Source of the DNA: Sulfitobacter sp. EhC04
GTDB taxonomy: Bacteria > Pseudomonadota > Alphaproteobacteria > Rhodobacterales > Rhodobacteraceae
Assembly (NCBI RefSeq): GCF_001650875.1
Contig: NZ_LXYI01000010.1
Coordinates: 38,987 to 102,986, forward strand
DNA: 64,000 nt
Direction: 5' to 3'
Shown: positions 1-7,508 of the stretch, in pieces
Numbering within the stretch: position 1 is the stretch's first letter
Layout: every line of letters starts with the position of its first letter
Notes under the pieces: generated by a model
The model's database searches: none
Told to the model about the DNA's origin: nothing
The model's input: only the letters and a program-made list of their open reading frames with translations
Position numbers and translations under genes: made by a program

Positions 1-2
1 GC

Positions 3-476
3 CAGAACGGCGTGACCCCCACCACATGGGAGTTCCGCAACCAGCAAGACTCGGGCCGCCTGAACGTCGGACTCGCGGGCGGCAACACGCCGCTGAAAAT
101 CGACAATGCCGCCAACAACAACCTGCTGCGCCTGGGCCGCAACGGGAAACCGGACGAGGTGGTGGTGACCGGCACATTGGTGGTCAACAACACCGATATG
201 AACGTGCCGGATTATGTCTTTGCGCCGGGATATGAACTGCCCACCCTGGCCGAGATTGACGCCTTTATCGCCGACAACGGCCACCTGCCGGGCGTTCCTT
301 CCGCCACGGAGGTGGCCGAAACCGGGCTCGACATGACGCAGATGCAGCTGGCCCAGCTTGAAAAGATCGAGGAGCTGACCCTGCATGTCATCGACCTGGG
401 CAAGGCAAACGCCGAACAGCGCGACCGCATCGCGCAGCTGGAAGGCATGGTCGCGGCATTGCTCGCCGACCACTGA
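3..476 (+). CDS. Tail-fibre-like secreted protein, paralogue 1 (5' truncated by window edge)
   Basis: Only the last 157 codons are visible; the frame is open at base 3 and the true start is off the left edge. The visible part holds the family's core: a stretch beginning QNGVTPTTWEFRNQQDSGRL, an asparagine-rich NAANNNLLRLGRNG segment, then MNVPDYVFAPGYELPTL and a C-terminal helix (about the last 45 residues) with the heptad pattern of a coiled coil. The same C-terminal layout (PDYVF, a HLP.VPS motif, then EKIEELTL) is common in Bacteroidetes and proteobacterial surface proteins annotated as tail-fibre or S74-peptidase-like; the function is unproven. Its tail is subtype A (HLPGVPSATEVAETGLDM), shared with paralogue 3. 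Probably exported and oligomeric by analogy with the complete neighbours. Confidence 0.75.
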   Translation, partial: QNGVTPTTWEFRNQQDSGRLNVGLAGGNTPLKIDNAANNNLLRLGRNGKPDEVVVTGTLVVNNTDMNVPDYVFAPGYELPTLAEIDAFIADNGHLPGVPSATEVAETGLDMTQMQLAQLEKIEELTLHVIDLGKANAEQRDRIAQLEGMVAALLADH

Positions 477-516
477 ACCCGGCCCGCCCTGCCAGTCGCG
501 CCGGACAAGGGCAGAT

Positions 517-546
517 TTGACAGGACACCGGGCTTCACAATACTTT
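517..546 (+). promoter_or_regulatory. Candidate sigma70-type promoter for paralogue 2
   Basis: TTGACA at 517-522 is followed after 17 or 18 bases by ATACTT/TACTTT at 540-546, in the gap after paralogue 1. It would give a leader of roughly 85-90 nt before the TTG start at 639. The match to the -35 consensus is perfect and the -10 is weak; pattern match only. Confidence 0.35.
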
Positions 547-638
547 GTCGGCATCCGTCACCGGGGACGGCGGATATTTAATTGCAACGTTTCAGACGTC
601 TTATTTTGGGGTCCCCGATTATTGCCGGGAGCATTATC

Positions 639-1823
639 TTGAAAACCTTCAAATCCTCCATGTTTTTTTCCGCTGTACTGAGCCTGCTGGGACCCGTGGC
701 TGCCAATGCCGAAGTGCTGTCGACCACCAATCCAACGATCAGGAGTTTCCTTTGCGTCGGACCCGGCTGTGCTGACAATGAAACTGCTTCCGGGGACGAG
801 TTGCGGCTGAAGGGCAACAATGTGCACATGCATTTCGACGACGATTCAACCATCGCCGGTCTGCCAAACAACGACTGGAAAATCTCGATCAACGATACCT
901 ACGACGGTGGCGAAGATTATTTCTCCATCGTGGATGCGACCAACGGCAAGGTCCCTTTCCGCGTCGATGCCGACGCCCCCACCAACGCGCTCCGGGTGAC
1001 ATCCAGCGGCAACCTGGGGCTGGGGACGGCCATACCGTTGCAGGACATCCATATCATTGACACCGCCGAACCCGCGATCCGGTTCGAAAAAACCGGTGGA
1101 TCCGCCTACAGTTGGGATGTTCGTGCGAACCAATTTGGTTTCTACCTCTTTGACCTGGAGACCTTCCGAATTCCTTTCGAGGTGCGCGCCAACGCGCCTG
1201 ACGGTGCGCTCTATGTCGAATCCGACGGTTCCGTCGGGATCGGCACCCGCGACCCGGACGAGCGTCTCCACGTCCGGAGCAACGCACCGAACAGCGACGC
1301 TTTTGCCTTGTTCGAGGCGGCGGGCAGCGGTTCTGACGCGGCCTTCCGCCTCAAGCAGAACGGGGTGACTCCCACCACCTGGGAATTCCGCAACCAGCAG
1401 GACTCGGGCCGCCTGAACGTCGGGCTGGCGGGGGGCAACACGCCCTTCAAGATCGACAATGCCGCCAACAACAACCTGCTGCGGCTGGGCCGCAACGGCC
1501 GCCCGGACGAGGTGGTCGTGACCGGCACGCTGGTGGTGAACAACACCGATATGAACGTGCCCGATTATGTCTTTGCCGAAGGATACGCCCTGCGCCCACT
1601 GGCCGAGGTGCAGGCGTTCATTGACGAAAATGCTCACCTGCCCGAAGTGCCGTCAGAAGCGGACATCAAGGCAAATGGTGTGGACTTGACCGCGATGCAG
1701 ATGACCCTGCTGAAAAAGGTCGAGGAACTGACGCTTTATACGTTGGCGCTGGAAGAGGCCCGTGCAGAGCAGGCCCAGGAAATAGCGGAGCTGCGCCGCT
1801 TGGTCACGGCAAACCCCGACTGA
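639..1823 (+). CDS. Tail-fibre-like secreted protein, paralogue 2
   Basis: 394 residues from a TTG start at 639, chosen because GGGAG lies 7 bases upstream and it gives a clean signal peptide (MKTFKSSMFF..., cleavage after ANA near residue 24); an ATG at 660 is the alternative. The mature protein opens with EVLSTTNPTIRSFLCVG and a C-x4-C pair, then a domain with NDWKISIND and repeated G.(L/V)G(L/I)GT..P...(I/L)H motifs typical of trimeric fibre stalks. Next come the QQDSGRLNVGLAGGNTP core, PDYVFAEGYALRPL, and a C-terminal coiled coil. The tail is subtype B (HLPEVPSEADIKANGVDL). No phage genes adjoin, so it is more likely a host surface or secreted adhesin-like protein than a virion part. Function unknown. 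Confidence 0.8.
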   Translation: MKTFKSSMFFSAVLSLLGPVAANAEVLSTTNPTIRSFLCVGPGCADNETASGDELRLKGNNVHMHFDDDSTIAGLPNNDWKISINDTYDGGEDYFSIVDATNGKVPFRVDADAPTNALRVTSSGNLGLGTAIPLQDIHIIDTAEPAIRFEKTGGSAYSWDVRANQFGFYLFDLETFRIPFEVRANAPDGALYVESDGSVGIGTRDPDERLHVRSNAPNSDAFALFEAAGSGSDAAFRLKQNGVTPTTWEFRNQQDSGRLNVGLAGGNTPFKIDNAANNNLLRLGRNGRPDEVVVTGTLVVNNTDMNVPDYVFAEGYALRPLAEVQAFIDENAHLPEVPSEADIKANGVDLTAMQMTLLKKVEELTLYTLALEEARAEQAQEIAELRRLVTANPD

Positions 1824-1854
1824 CAGCGACCACATCCACATTCTGGTGCGTCAC

Positions 1855-1889
1855 ATGGGCGGCAAGTTCTGAGCGAACTTGCCGCCCAT
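1855..1889 (+). terminator. Strong hairpin terminator after paralogue 2
   Basis: A perfect 15-bp stem, ATGGGCGGCAAGTTC (1855-1869) with its complement at 1875-1889, closes a 5-base loop (TGAGC). It is followed by TGCCTTTCCTTTG, only moderately T-rich. It separates paralogues 2 and 3, so each probably has its own transcript. Confidence 0.7.
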
Positions 1890-2045
1890 ATGCCTTTCCT
1901 TTGCCCAGTTTACGTCAAACCATTGGGTAATGTTGCCGCTGGACCATGACCAAAGGTGGAGCAATCAGATGAACGGCCCCGGCGCATTGCGCAGTGTCTT
2001 CACACCTTCACCTCTCAGGTCAGTAACCAGTAAAAAGGACGCATA

Positions 2046-3236
2046 ATGCCCTTCTCGACATACCTGCGCGCCACCGCGATCGCGGCGGCCTTCCTGCCCG
2101 CCCTTGCCCAGGCTGAAGTGCTCAGCGAAGACAATCCGACCATCCGCAGTTTCCTCTGCGTCGGCTTCAATTGTGCAGATCAGGATATTGCAGGGATTGA
2201 CGATTTCCGGGTCAAGGACAACACGATCCGCATCCACTTTGACGACGTGTCCAGCAGCAGCAGCCCCGACAACGACTGGCGCATCATGATCAACGACAGC
2301 GCCAGCGGCTCCGACGAATACTTTGCCATCCAGGACGCCACGCGCGGGCCGCAGATCTTTCGCCTGTCCGCAGGTGCCCCGGAAAACGCGCTGTTCATGG
2401 CGCCCACCGGGCGCATCGGCCTGAAAACCTCGATGCCGCTGCGCGAACTGCATATGGTAGACGCCAGCACCGTGACCCTGCGCATGGATCAGCGTGGCGG
2501 CAGCGCGCCCGTGCAGGTCTGGGACATCAACGCCAACCACAACGCGTTTTATGTCACCGACAGCACCAACAGCACGACCCCCTACCGGATCGAACCGGGC
2601 GCACCCAACGACAGTTTCAACATCGAAAGCAACGGCTTCATCGGCCTGGGCACCAACGCCCCGGAGGAACTGCTGCACATCCGCACAACCGCCGACAACA
2701 CCGATGCTTTTGCCCTGTTCGACGCCGCCGGCAGCGGTTCGGACTCCGCCTTCCGCCTGCGCCAGAACGGGACAACCCCCACCACCTGGGAATTCCGCAA
2801 CCAGCAGGACTCGGGCCGCCTCAACGTCGGGATCGCGGGCGGGAACACACCGTTCAAGATCGACAATGCCGCCACCAACAACCTGTTGCGGCTGGGCCGG
2901 AACGGCAAACCGGACGAGGTGGTCATCACCGGCACGCTGGTGGTCAACAACACGGCCATGAACGTGCCGGACTATGTGTTCGAGCCGGGCTACAAGCTGA
3001 AGACCCTGGCCGAAGTCGATCAGTTCATTGCTGAAAACGGCCACCTGCCCGGCGTCCCCTCCGCTGGTGACGTCGCCGCCGAAGGCCTCGACATGACACG
3101 GATGCAGCTGGCCCAGCTCGAAAAGATCGAGGAGCTGACCCTGCACACCATTTCGCAGGACAAACAACTCTCCGCGCAACAGGATGAGATCACACAACTT
3201 CGCGCAATGGTTGAGGCACTGCTCGAAGCCCGGTGA
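2046..3236 (+). CDS. Tail-fibre-like secreted protein, paralogue 3
   Basis: 396 residues; ATG at 2046 with AAGGAC about 6 bases upstream. Signal peptide residues 1-23 (cleavage after AQA). The mature N-terminus EVLSEDNPTIRSFLCVG is nearly identical to paralogue 2, with Cys38 and Cys43 placed for a possible disulfide. Next is a domain with NDWRIMIND and YFAIQDATRG, two stalk-type motifs (RIGLKTSMPLRELH and FIGLGTNAPEELLH), then the shared QQDSGRLNVGIAGGNTP core. The C-terminal ~45 residues are a heptad-rich helix, tail subtype A (HLPGVPSAGDVAAEGLDM). The N-terminal half pairs with paralogue 2 but the tail pairs with paralogue 1, which suggests recombination among the copies. Likely secreted and oligomeric; no enzymatic motif recognised. 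Confidence 0.8.
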   Translation: MPFSTYLRATAIAAAFLPALAQAEVLSEDNPTIRSFLCVGFNCADQDIAGIDDFRVKDNTIRIHFDDVSSSSSPDNDWRIMINDSASGSDEYFAIQDATRGPQIFRLSAGAPENALFMAPTGRIGLKTSMPLRELHMVDASTVTLRMDQRGGSAPVQVWDINANHNAFYVTDSTNSTTPYRIEPGAPNDSFNIESNGFIGLGTNAPEELLHIRTTADNTDAFALFDAAGSGSDSAFRLRQNGTTPTTWEFRNQQDSGRLNVGIAGGNTPFKIDNAATNNLLRLGRNGKPDEVVITGTLVVNNTAMNVPDYVFEPGYKLKTLAEVDQFIAENGHLPGVPSAGDVAAEGLDMTRMQLAQLEKIEELTLHTISQDKQLSAQQDEITQLRAMVEALLEAR

Positions 3237-3252
3237 AACAGTATATTTGACA

Positions 3253-3284
3253 GGTGGTAAAGGCGGGCGCTAGCCTTTGCCACC
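3253..3284 (+). terminator. Hairpin after paralogue 3
   Basis: GGTGGTAAAGGC (3253-3264) pairs with GCCTTTGCCACC (3273-3284): 12 bp with one G-T wobble and an 8-base loop. It starts 16 bases after the stop of paralogue 3 and lacks a clear T-run. Likely a terminator or mRNA-end stabiliser. Confidence 0.5.
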
Positions 3285-3359
3285 AGCCACAGGGACCGGC
3301 TGGAAATTTGATCTATTCATCAATTTCGCTGGCCGTTTTCGGCTGGAAGGAGAAACCTT

Positions 3360-4649
3360 ATGCAACCGAATTACCCGAATTTCTCATACACAGTTATTTT
3401 CCTGGCGCTCTGTGCCTCACCTCTCACGGCTCAGGTGACCACCCATCCCGACGATACCGTCATCGAAGGCGACCTCAAGGTGCAAGTCCCGTCGGGGGGC
3501 AACCCCAATGAGGGCAGTCTGTACGTCGAGGCCGACAGCGTCATCGACGGCAGCCTCTGCCTCGGCAACACCTGTTCGGAAGGAGAGACCTTTCCCAATG
3601 ATGTGACGCTGCGGCTGAAATACACTCAGCACGCCATCGAATTTGTCGACACTTCCTCTGGCAGCAGCCCGAACAGGGACTGGACGCTGCGCATCAACGA
3701 TCCTCAATCGGTGGCAAGTGGCGGCATCGACAAGTTCGCGGTCGAGGATGACACCGCCGGCACCACGCCCTTCACCATCGCTGGCGGTGCGCCGAGCAAT
3801 GCGTTCTGGCTCGCCACGAGCGGCAGGCTGGGACTGGGGACAATGCTGCCCGCGTCTGAATTGCACATCGTTGGCCCCAGTTTCCCCTCGATCCGGTTGC
3901 AGCAATCCACAGCGACAGGAAATCCGGCGTCGACCTGGCGGATGCAGGGCAATCATAACGAATTTACCATCATTCAGTCTGCGGCGACCTTCGGCATCGC
4001 AGCGAACGCCCCCTACGGCTCTTTTCGCATCAGCAACAACGGCAACATTGGCCTGGGCACCGTTGCCCCTCAGGAAAAGCTCCATATCGTGTCCGCCACA
4101 AACGGCGTCGACGCCTTCGCGCTTTTCGAAGCGACCGGCGCAGATGCCGATTCCGCTTTCCGGCTCAAGCAGAACGGAGTTACCCCATCGACCTGGGAAT
4201 TCCGCAACCAGCAGGATTCAGGCCGCCTGAATATCGGGCTTGCCGGGGGTAACACCCCGCTGAAGATCGACAATGCCGCCAACAACAACCTGCTGCGCCT
4301 GGGCCGCAACGGCCTGCCGGGAGAGGTCAACATCACCGGCACGCTGGTGGTGAACAACACGGCCATGAACGTGCCGGATTATGTCTTTGCCGACGACTAC
4401 GCGCTGCGACCCTTGGCCGAGGTCCAGGCCTTCATCGACGCGAACAGCCACCTGCCAGAGGTCCCCTCCGAGGCTGATATCAGGGCAAACGGCGTCGACA
4501 TGACCCAGATGCAGATGGTGCAGCTCAAGAAGATTGAAGAACTGACATTGTACACGCTGGAACAGGCCACTCAGATCAACAGCCAATCCGCCATCATCGC
4601 CGATCTGACGGCGCGGCTGGCGCAGGTCGAGGGAAAGTTGGCTGATTAG
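3360..4649 (+). CDS. Tail-fibre-like secreted protein, paralogue 4
   Basis: 429 residues, the longest copy. ATG at 3360 with an excellent AAGGAGA site at 3347-3353. Signal peptide about 1-24 (cleavage after LTA). The N-terminus differs from paralogues 2 and 3: a ~35-residue insertion (VTTHPDDTVIEGDLKVQV...) precedes the conserved GSLCLGNTC cysteine pair. The middle contains NRDWTLRIND, stalk motifs RLGLGTMLPASELH and NIGLGTVAPQEKLH, the QQDSGRLNIGLAGGNTP core and a subtype-B tail (HLPEVPSEADIRANGVDM) ending in a coiled coil. The insertion suggests that the N-terminal part, probably distal or surface-exposed, is the variable portion. Function unknown. Confidence 0.8.
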   Translation: MQPNYPNFSYTVIFLALCASPLTAQVTTHPDDTVIEGDLKVQVPSGGNPNEGSLYVEADSVIDGSLCLGNTCSEGETFPNDVTLRLKYTQHAIEFVDTSSGSSPNRDWTLRINDPQSVASGGIDKFAVEDDTAGTTPFTIAGGAPSNAFWLATSGRLGLGTMLPASELHIVGPSFPSIRLQQSTATGNPASTWRMQGNHNEFTIIQSAATFGIAANAPYGSFRISNNGNIGLGTVAPQEKLHIVSATNGVDAFALFEATGADADSAFRLKQNGVTPSTWEFRNQQDSGRLNIGLAGGNTPLKIDNAANNNLLRLGRNGLPGEVNITGTLVVNNTAMNVPDYVFADDYALRPLAEVQAFIDANSHLPEVPSEADIRANGVDMTQMQMVQLKKIEELTLYTLEQATQINSQSAIIADLTARLAQVEGKLAD

Positions 4650-4659
4650 GCTCTGGCGC

Positions 4660-4686
4660 GTCTGCCCTGATGATGATCGGGCAGAC
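4660..4686 (+). terminator. Hairpin after paralogue 4
   Basis: GTCTGCCC (4660-4667) pairs with GGGCAGAC (4679-4686) across an 11-base loop, 11 bases after the stop codon. No long T-run follows, so termination strength is uncertain. Confidence 0.5.
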
Positions 4687-4842
4687 CATGCCCTCAGCTT
4701 TGGATCAGGTGTGGCTAAAACCCAGCACAAGGTGAAAATTCCTGTGACGCGAGGCAATTTCGGCAAAACTGTGTTCGCCGTCACGCTCAACCCGGTTATG
4801 TTAACTCTGAAATTAAAAACATCAAAGAGCGACAGGAAACTG

Positions 4843-4851
4843 TGCTATAAT
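4843..4851 (+). promoter_or_regulatory. Extended -10 promoter for paralogue 5
   Basis: TGCTATAAT is a perfect extended -10 element (TGn plus TATAAT at 4846-4851), 28 bases before the ATG at 4880. The spacing leaves a short leader holding AGGAGAG (4869-4875). No convincing -35 is seen 17 bases upstream, which is usual for extended -10 promoters. Confidence 0.6.
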
Positions 4852-4879
4852 TGCGCTCCCGCAGCGCCAGGAGAGAAAA

Positions 4880-6103
4880 ATGAAAAAAGCTTTTTACCGC
4901 ACCAGCACCATTGTCGCCGCAGGCGCTTTGATGACCATGGCAGGTGCCGCCAGCGCCCAGCAGGTTTTTGCAACAGATGTCATCGTACAGGGCAGCCTGT
5001 GTGTCGGCATGGATTGTTCAAGCAGTGAAAACTTCGGTTTCGACACCCTGCGGCTCAAGGAAAACAATTTGCGCGTTCATTTCGACGACACCAGCGCCTC
5101 GGCTTCCTTTCCCAGCAACGACTGGCGCATTCTCATAAACGATACCGGCAATGGCGGTGGAAACTACTTTGCCATTGATGACGCGACAAGCGGCAGAAGC
5201 GTTTTCAGAATCGAAGCGGGCGCAATTTCCAATGCGATGTATATTGATGGCGATGGCGACGTGGGCCTCGGCACCAGCAACCCGGTTGTCGAACTGCATG
5301 CCGTAGACGGCAACACGCCAACCCTGCGGCTGGAGCAGGACGGCAGTTCCGGTTTTACGGCGCAGACCTGGGACCTTGCGGGCAACGAGACAAACTTCTT
5401 TATCCGGGACGTGACCAACGCCAGCAAACTGCCGTTCCGGATCAGGCCCAATTCGCCGGAAGACTCAATCTACATCAAAGAAGGCCAAGGCGACATTGGC
5501 ATGGGCACGGATTCCCCGCAAGCAAGCCTTCATGTGCGCCGGACAAGCACCACAAATGCGGCGCTTTTGGTTGAGGCGGCTACCGCCGATGCGACCCTCG
5601 AACTCAAGCAAGCCGGCACAGTCGCTTCAACCTGGGAGTTCCGCAATCAGCAGGATTCGGGGCGTTTGAACATTGGTGTTGTGGGTGGCAACACGCCGAT
5701 CAAGATCGACAATACCGCCAACAACAACCTGATGCGGATCGGCCGCAATGGCCTGCCCGACGAGGTGAACATCACCGGGCGTCTGGTGATCAACAACACT
5801 CAGGTCAACGTGCCCGACTACGTGTTCGCCGATGATTATGTCCTGCGCCCATTGGCCGACGTGCGTGCGTTCATCGACACCAACAGCCACCTGCCCGAAG
5901 TCCCCTCGGAGGCCCATATCAAGGCCAATGGCGTCGATCTGACAGAAATGCAGATGGTGCTGCTGAAAAAGGTCGAGGAACTGACGCTCTATACGCTGGA
6001 GCAAGAGGACGTGATCAGCACACAGCAGGCCAAACTGGCCGACGTCGACGCCCTGCGCGCGGAACTGGCCGAGATCAAGGCGCTCCTTTCAGAAAACCGT
6101 TAA
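4880..6103 (+). CDS. Tail-fibre-like secreted protein, paralogue 5
   Basis: 407 residues; ATG with AGGAGAG 4 bases upstream and a good promoter. Signal peptide 1-26 (MKKAFYRTST..., cleavage after ASA). Cys41 and Cys46 in GSLCVGMDC match the other copies. Next come LRLKENNLRVHFDD, NDWRILIND, YFAIDDATSG, two stalk-type motifs (DVGLGTSNPVVELH and DIGMGTDSPQASLH), the core QQDSGRLNIGVVGGNTP and a subtype-B tail (HLPEVPSEAHIKANGVDL) with a longer coiled-coil end. It is the most diverged copy in the core (VVGGNTPIKIDNTANNNLMRI). Likely a secreted oligomeric surface protein; the ligand or role cannot be read from the sequence. Confidence 0.8.
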   Translation: MKKAFYRTSTIVAAGALMTMAGAASAQQVFATDVIVQGSLCVGMDCSSSENFGFDTLRLKENNLRVHFDDTSASASFPSNDWRILINDTGNGGGNYFAIDDATSGRSVFRIEAGAISNAMYIDGDGDVGLGTSNPVVELHAVDGNTPTLRLEQDGSSGFTAQTWDLAGNETNFFIRDVTNASKLPFRIRPNSPEDSIYIKEGQGDIGMGTDSPQASLHVRRTSTTNAALLVEAATADATLELKQAGTVASTWEFRNQQDSGRLNIGVVGGNTPIKIDNTANNNLMRIGRNGLPDEVNITGRLVINNTQVNVPDYVFADDYVLRPLADVRAFIDTNSHLPEVPSEAHIKANGVDLTEMQMVLLKKVEELTLYTLEQEDVISTQQAKLADVDALRAELAEIKALLSENR

Positions 6104-6140
6104 ACAACACCGGCCAGCCCCCTAGAGCGCCTGACCTACT

Positions 6141-6240
6141 GCGTCCAGCCTTTAACCTGATACACTCCGTATCGCCGATGTCCCGAGAGCGCGAAGCGCG
6201 GCAGGGTATCGGCGATTCAAGTTTAAGGCGGGGCGCTTTA
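6141..6240 (+). repeat. Palindromic dispersed repeat, copy 1 (forward)
   Basis: A 100-base element, about 88% identical by eye to 42571-42670. It begins GCGTCCAGCCTTTAACCTGA and ends GTTTAAGGCGGGGCGCTTTA. The core stem is ATCGCCGAT (6171-6179) with ATCGGCGAT (6208-6216), enclosing the conserved TGTCCCGAGAGCGC and GCGGCAGGG around an inner CGC-GAA-GCG hairpin. It forms a head-to-head pair with the next copy in the gap between convergent paralogue 5 and mrpG, as REP/BIME elements often do. Confidence 0.8.
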
Positions 6241-6326
6241 AAACTTGAGGCACGCATACCCTGCCACGCCTACGGCGCTCTCGGGACATGCGTGCCACAT
6301 TGTGATTCAGGTTAAAGGTCGAACGC
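6231..6326 (-). repeat. Palindromic dispersed repeat, copy 2 (inverted, paired with copy 1)
   Basis: Read on the minus strand it starts GCGTTCGACCTTTAACCTGA and contains TGTCCCGAGAGCGC and GGCAGGGTA like the other copies. Its outer stem has different bases: GGCACGCAT (6249-6257) with ATGCGTGCC (6288-6296). Pairing is kept although the sequence changed, so the structure appears to be conserved. It ends 1 base from the mrpG stop codon. Confidence 0.75.
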
Positions 6327-6327
6327 A

Positions 6328-6726
6328 TTAACGGGGCTGGTCTGTGCCTGTTTCCTCAATTTCCAGATCAGCCTCCGGCACGTTCAGGGTCGACCAGGTA
6401 TCGTCCTGGCTGGGGCTTGGCGGCATGTCGCAGGCGCGCTTGTGAATGTTCACCTTGGCGATGAAATTCGCGGAAATCGGCGCAGTCACAAATAGGAACG
6501 CGATGATCAGCAGCTCATGCAGCGACCCGTCTGCAAAGACGTAAGAGTGGATCATCGACGCCAGCAGCAACGCCCCGATCCCGACCGTACCGACCTTTGT
6601 CGGCGCATGCAGCCGGGTCATGGAATCGTTGAGTTTCAGCAGGCCCACCGCCGCCACCAGCGCGAAAAACGCACCCACGACAAGGCAGAGGGCCACGGCA
6701 TATGTTCCGATAACGGCAAGGGTCAT
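6328..6726 (-). CDS. mrpG: Mrp/Pha cation:proton antiporter subunit G
   Basis: 132 residues, last gene of the mrp operon; its start overlaps the mrpF stop in an ATGA arrangement. Three hydrophobic segments (about 5-30, 40-60 and 65-88) with the family features LNDSMTRLHAPTKVGTVG and a following hydrophobic stretch identify MrpG/PhaG. MrpG is a small membrane subunit of the hetero-oligomeric Na+ (or K+)/H+ antiporter, needed for complex assembly in other bacteria. A ~35-residue hydrophilic C-terminus (SPSQDDTWSTLNVPEADLEI...) extends beyond the membrane core. The ion cannot be decided from sequence; Na+/H+ is likely in a marine organism. Confidence 0.9.
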   Translation of the reverse strand: MTLAVIGTYAVALCLVVGAFFALVAAVGLLKLNDSMTRLHAPTKVGTVGIGALLLASMIHSYVFADGSLHELLIIAFLFVTAPISANFIAKVNIHKRACDMPPSPSQDDTWSTLNVPEADLEIEETGTDQPR

Positions 6727-7010
6727 TCGATGATGTCCCCCCGCAGCACGAACCGCGCATAGGCCACGGTCGACACAAAGCCGAGCATGGCAATGATCAG
6801 CGACGCCTCGAAATAGATGCCGGTGCCCTGCGCGACCCCCAGCAGCACGATCAACCCGATGGCATTGACCACCATGGTGTCAAGCGCCAGGATCCGGTCG
6901 CCGGTTGACGGCCCGATCACCAGCCGGACCATCGCCCCCAACTGGCTGAGCGCGACGCAGACAAAGGCTGCGACCAGGCTCCATTGCATCACCTCATTTG
7001 CAAGGGTCAT
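6723..7010 (-). CDS. mrpF: Mrp/Pha cation:proton antiporter subunit F
   Basis: 95 residues, three predicted transmembrane helices. The conserved MrpF segment GPSTGDRILALDTMVVNAIGL lies in the middle and includes the family's acidic residue in DRILALD. It overlaps mrpE upstream and mrpG downstream by 4 bases each, so translation is coupled. Start at 7010 gives the usual family length of about 90 residues. Confidence 0.9.
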   Translation of the reverse strand: MTLANEVMQWSLVAAFVCVALSQLGAMVRLVIGPSTGDRILALDTMVVNAIGLIVLLGVAQGTGIYFEASLIIAMLGFVSTVAYARFVLRGDIIE

Positions 7011-7507
7011 GCGAAAATCTCCTTCAATCGGCGTTCGTAGCGGTGCTTGATTTCGTCGCGCACGGCGTCGGGGTCGGGCGCGTCAAGCGCGTGTACCAAC
7101 AGGCTGTGCCCCTCATCCGAAAGGTCCGCCGAAACGGTGCCGGGGGTCAGGGTAATGGTGCCCGCCAGGATCGTGATCGCCTCTGGTTCGCGCAGGTCCA
7201 GCGGGACGACAACCCAGGCAGGCCGCATTGCGGCATTGGATTTGGTCAGCACGATCCAGGCCACCTGCACATTGGCCACCAGAATATCCCACATCACCAG
7301 CAGGCAGTAGGTCAACATTCGTAACACCCTGATCTTGCCGGGCCGGTCCGGCCACCACTGCGCGGTGCCAATGGGGATCACGATCCCCAGGATCAAACCG
7401 AACACGACCATGCCCGCCGAGATGTTGTTTTGCAGCAGGGTCCAGACAACGGCCAGCAGCAGCGTCAGGAACGGGTGTGGCAGCAGCCATCGCAAGGCAC
7501 CCATCAT
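7007..7507 (-). CDS. mrpE: Mrp/Pha cation:proton antiporter subunit E
   Basis: 166 residues from the ATG at 7507; the next codon is also ATG (7504). Starting here puts the gene 1 base after the mrpD stop and removes a non-homologous arginine-rich N-terminal stretch. Two or three hydrophobic helices near the N-terminus (HPFLTLLLAVVW..., MVVFGLILGIVIP...) precede a soluble C-terminal domain containing AITILAGTITLTPGTVSA, a hallmark of MrpE. In other organisms MrpE is important for assembly and activity of the antiporter. The last codons overlap mrpF. Confidence 0.9.
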   Translation of the reverse strand: MMGALRWLLPHPFLTLLLAVVWTLLQNNISAGMVVFGLILGIVIPIGTAQWWPDRPGKIRVLRMLTYCLLVMWDILVANVQVAWIVLTKSNAAMRPAWVVVPLDLREPEAITILAGTITLTPGTVSADLSDEGHSLLVHALDAPDPDAVRDEIKHRYERRLKEIFA

Positions 7508-7508
7508 C

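Noticed and set aside
1..6103. A prophage tail region
   Set aside because: The fibre-like proteins have signal peptides and hairpins in three of the gaps between them, and no capsid, terminase, tail tube or integrase gene is nearby.
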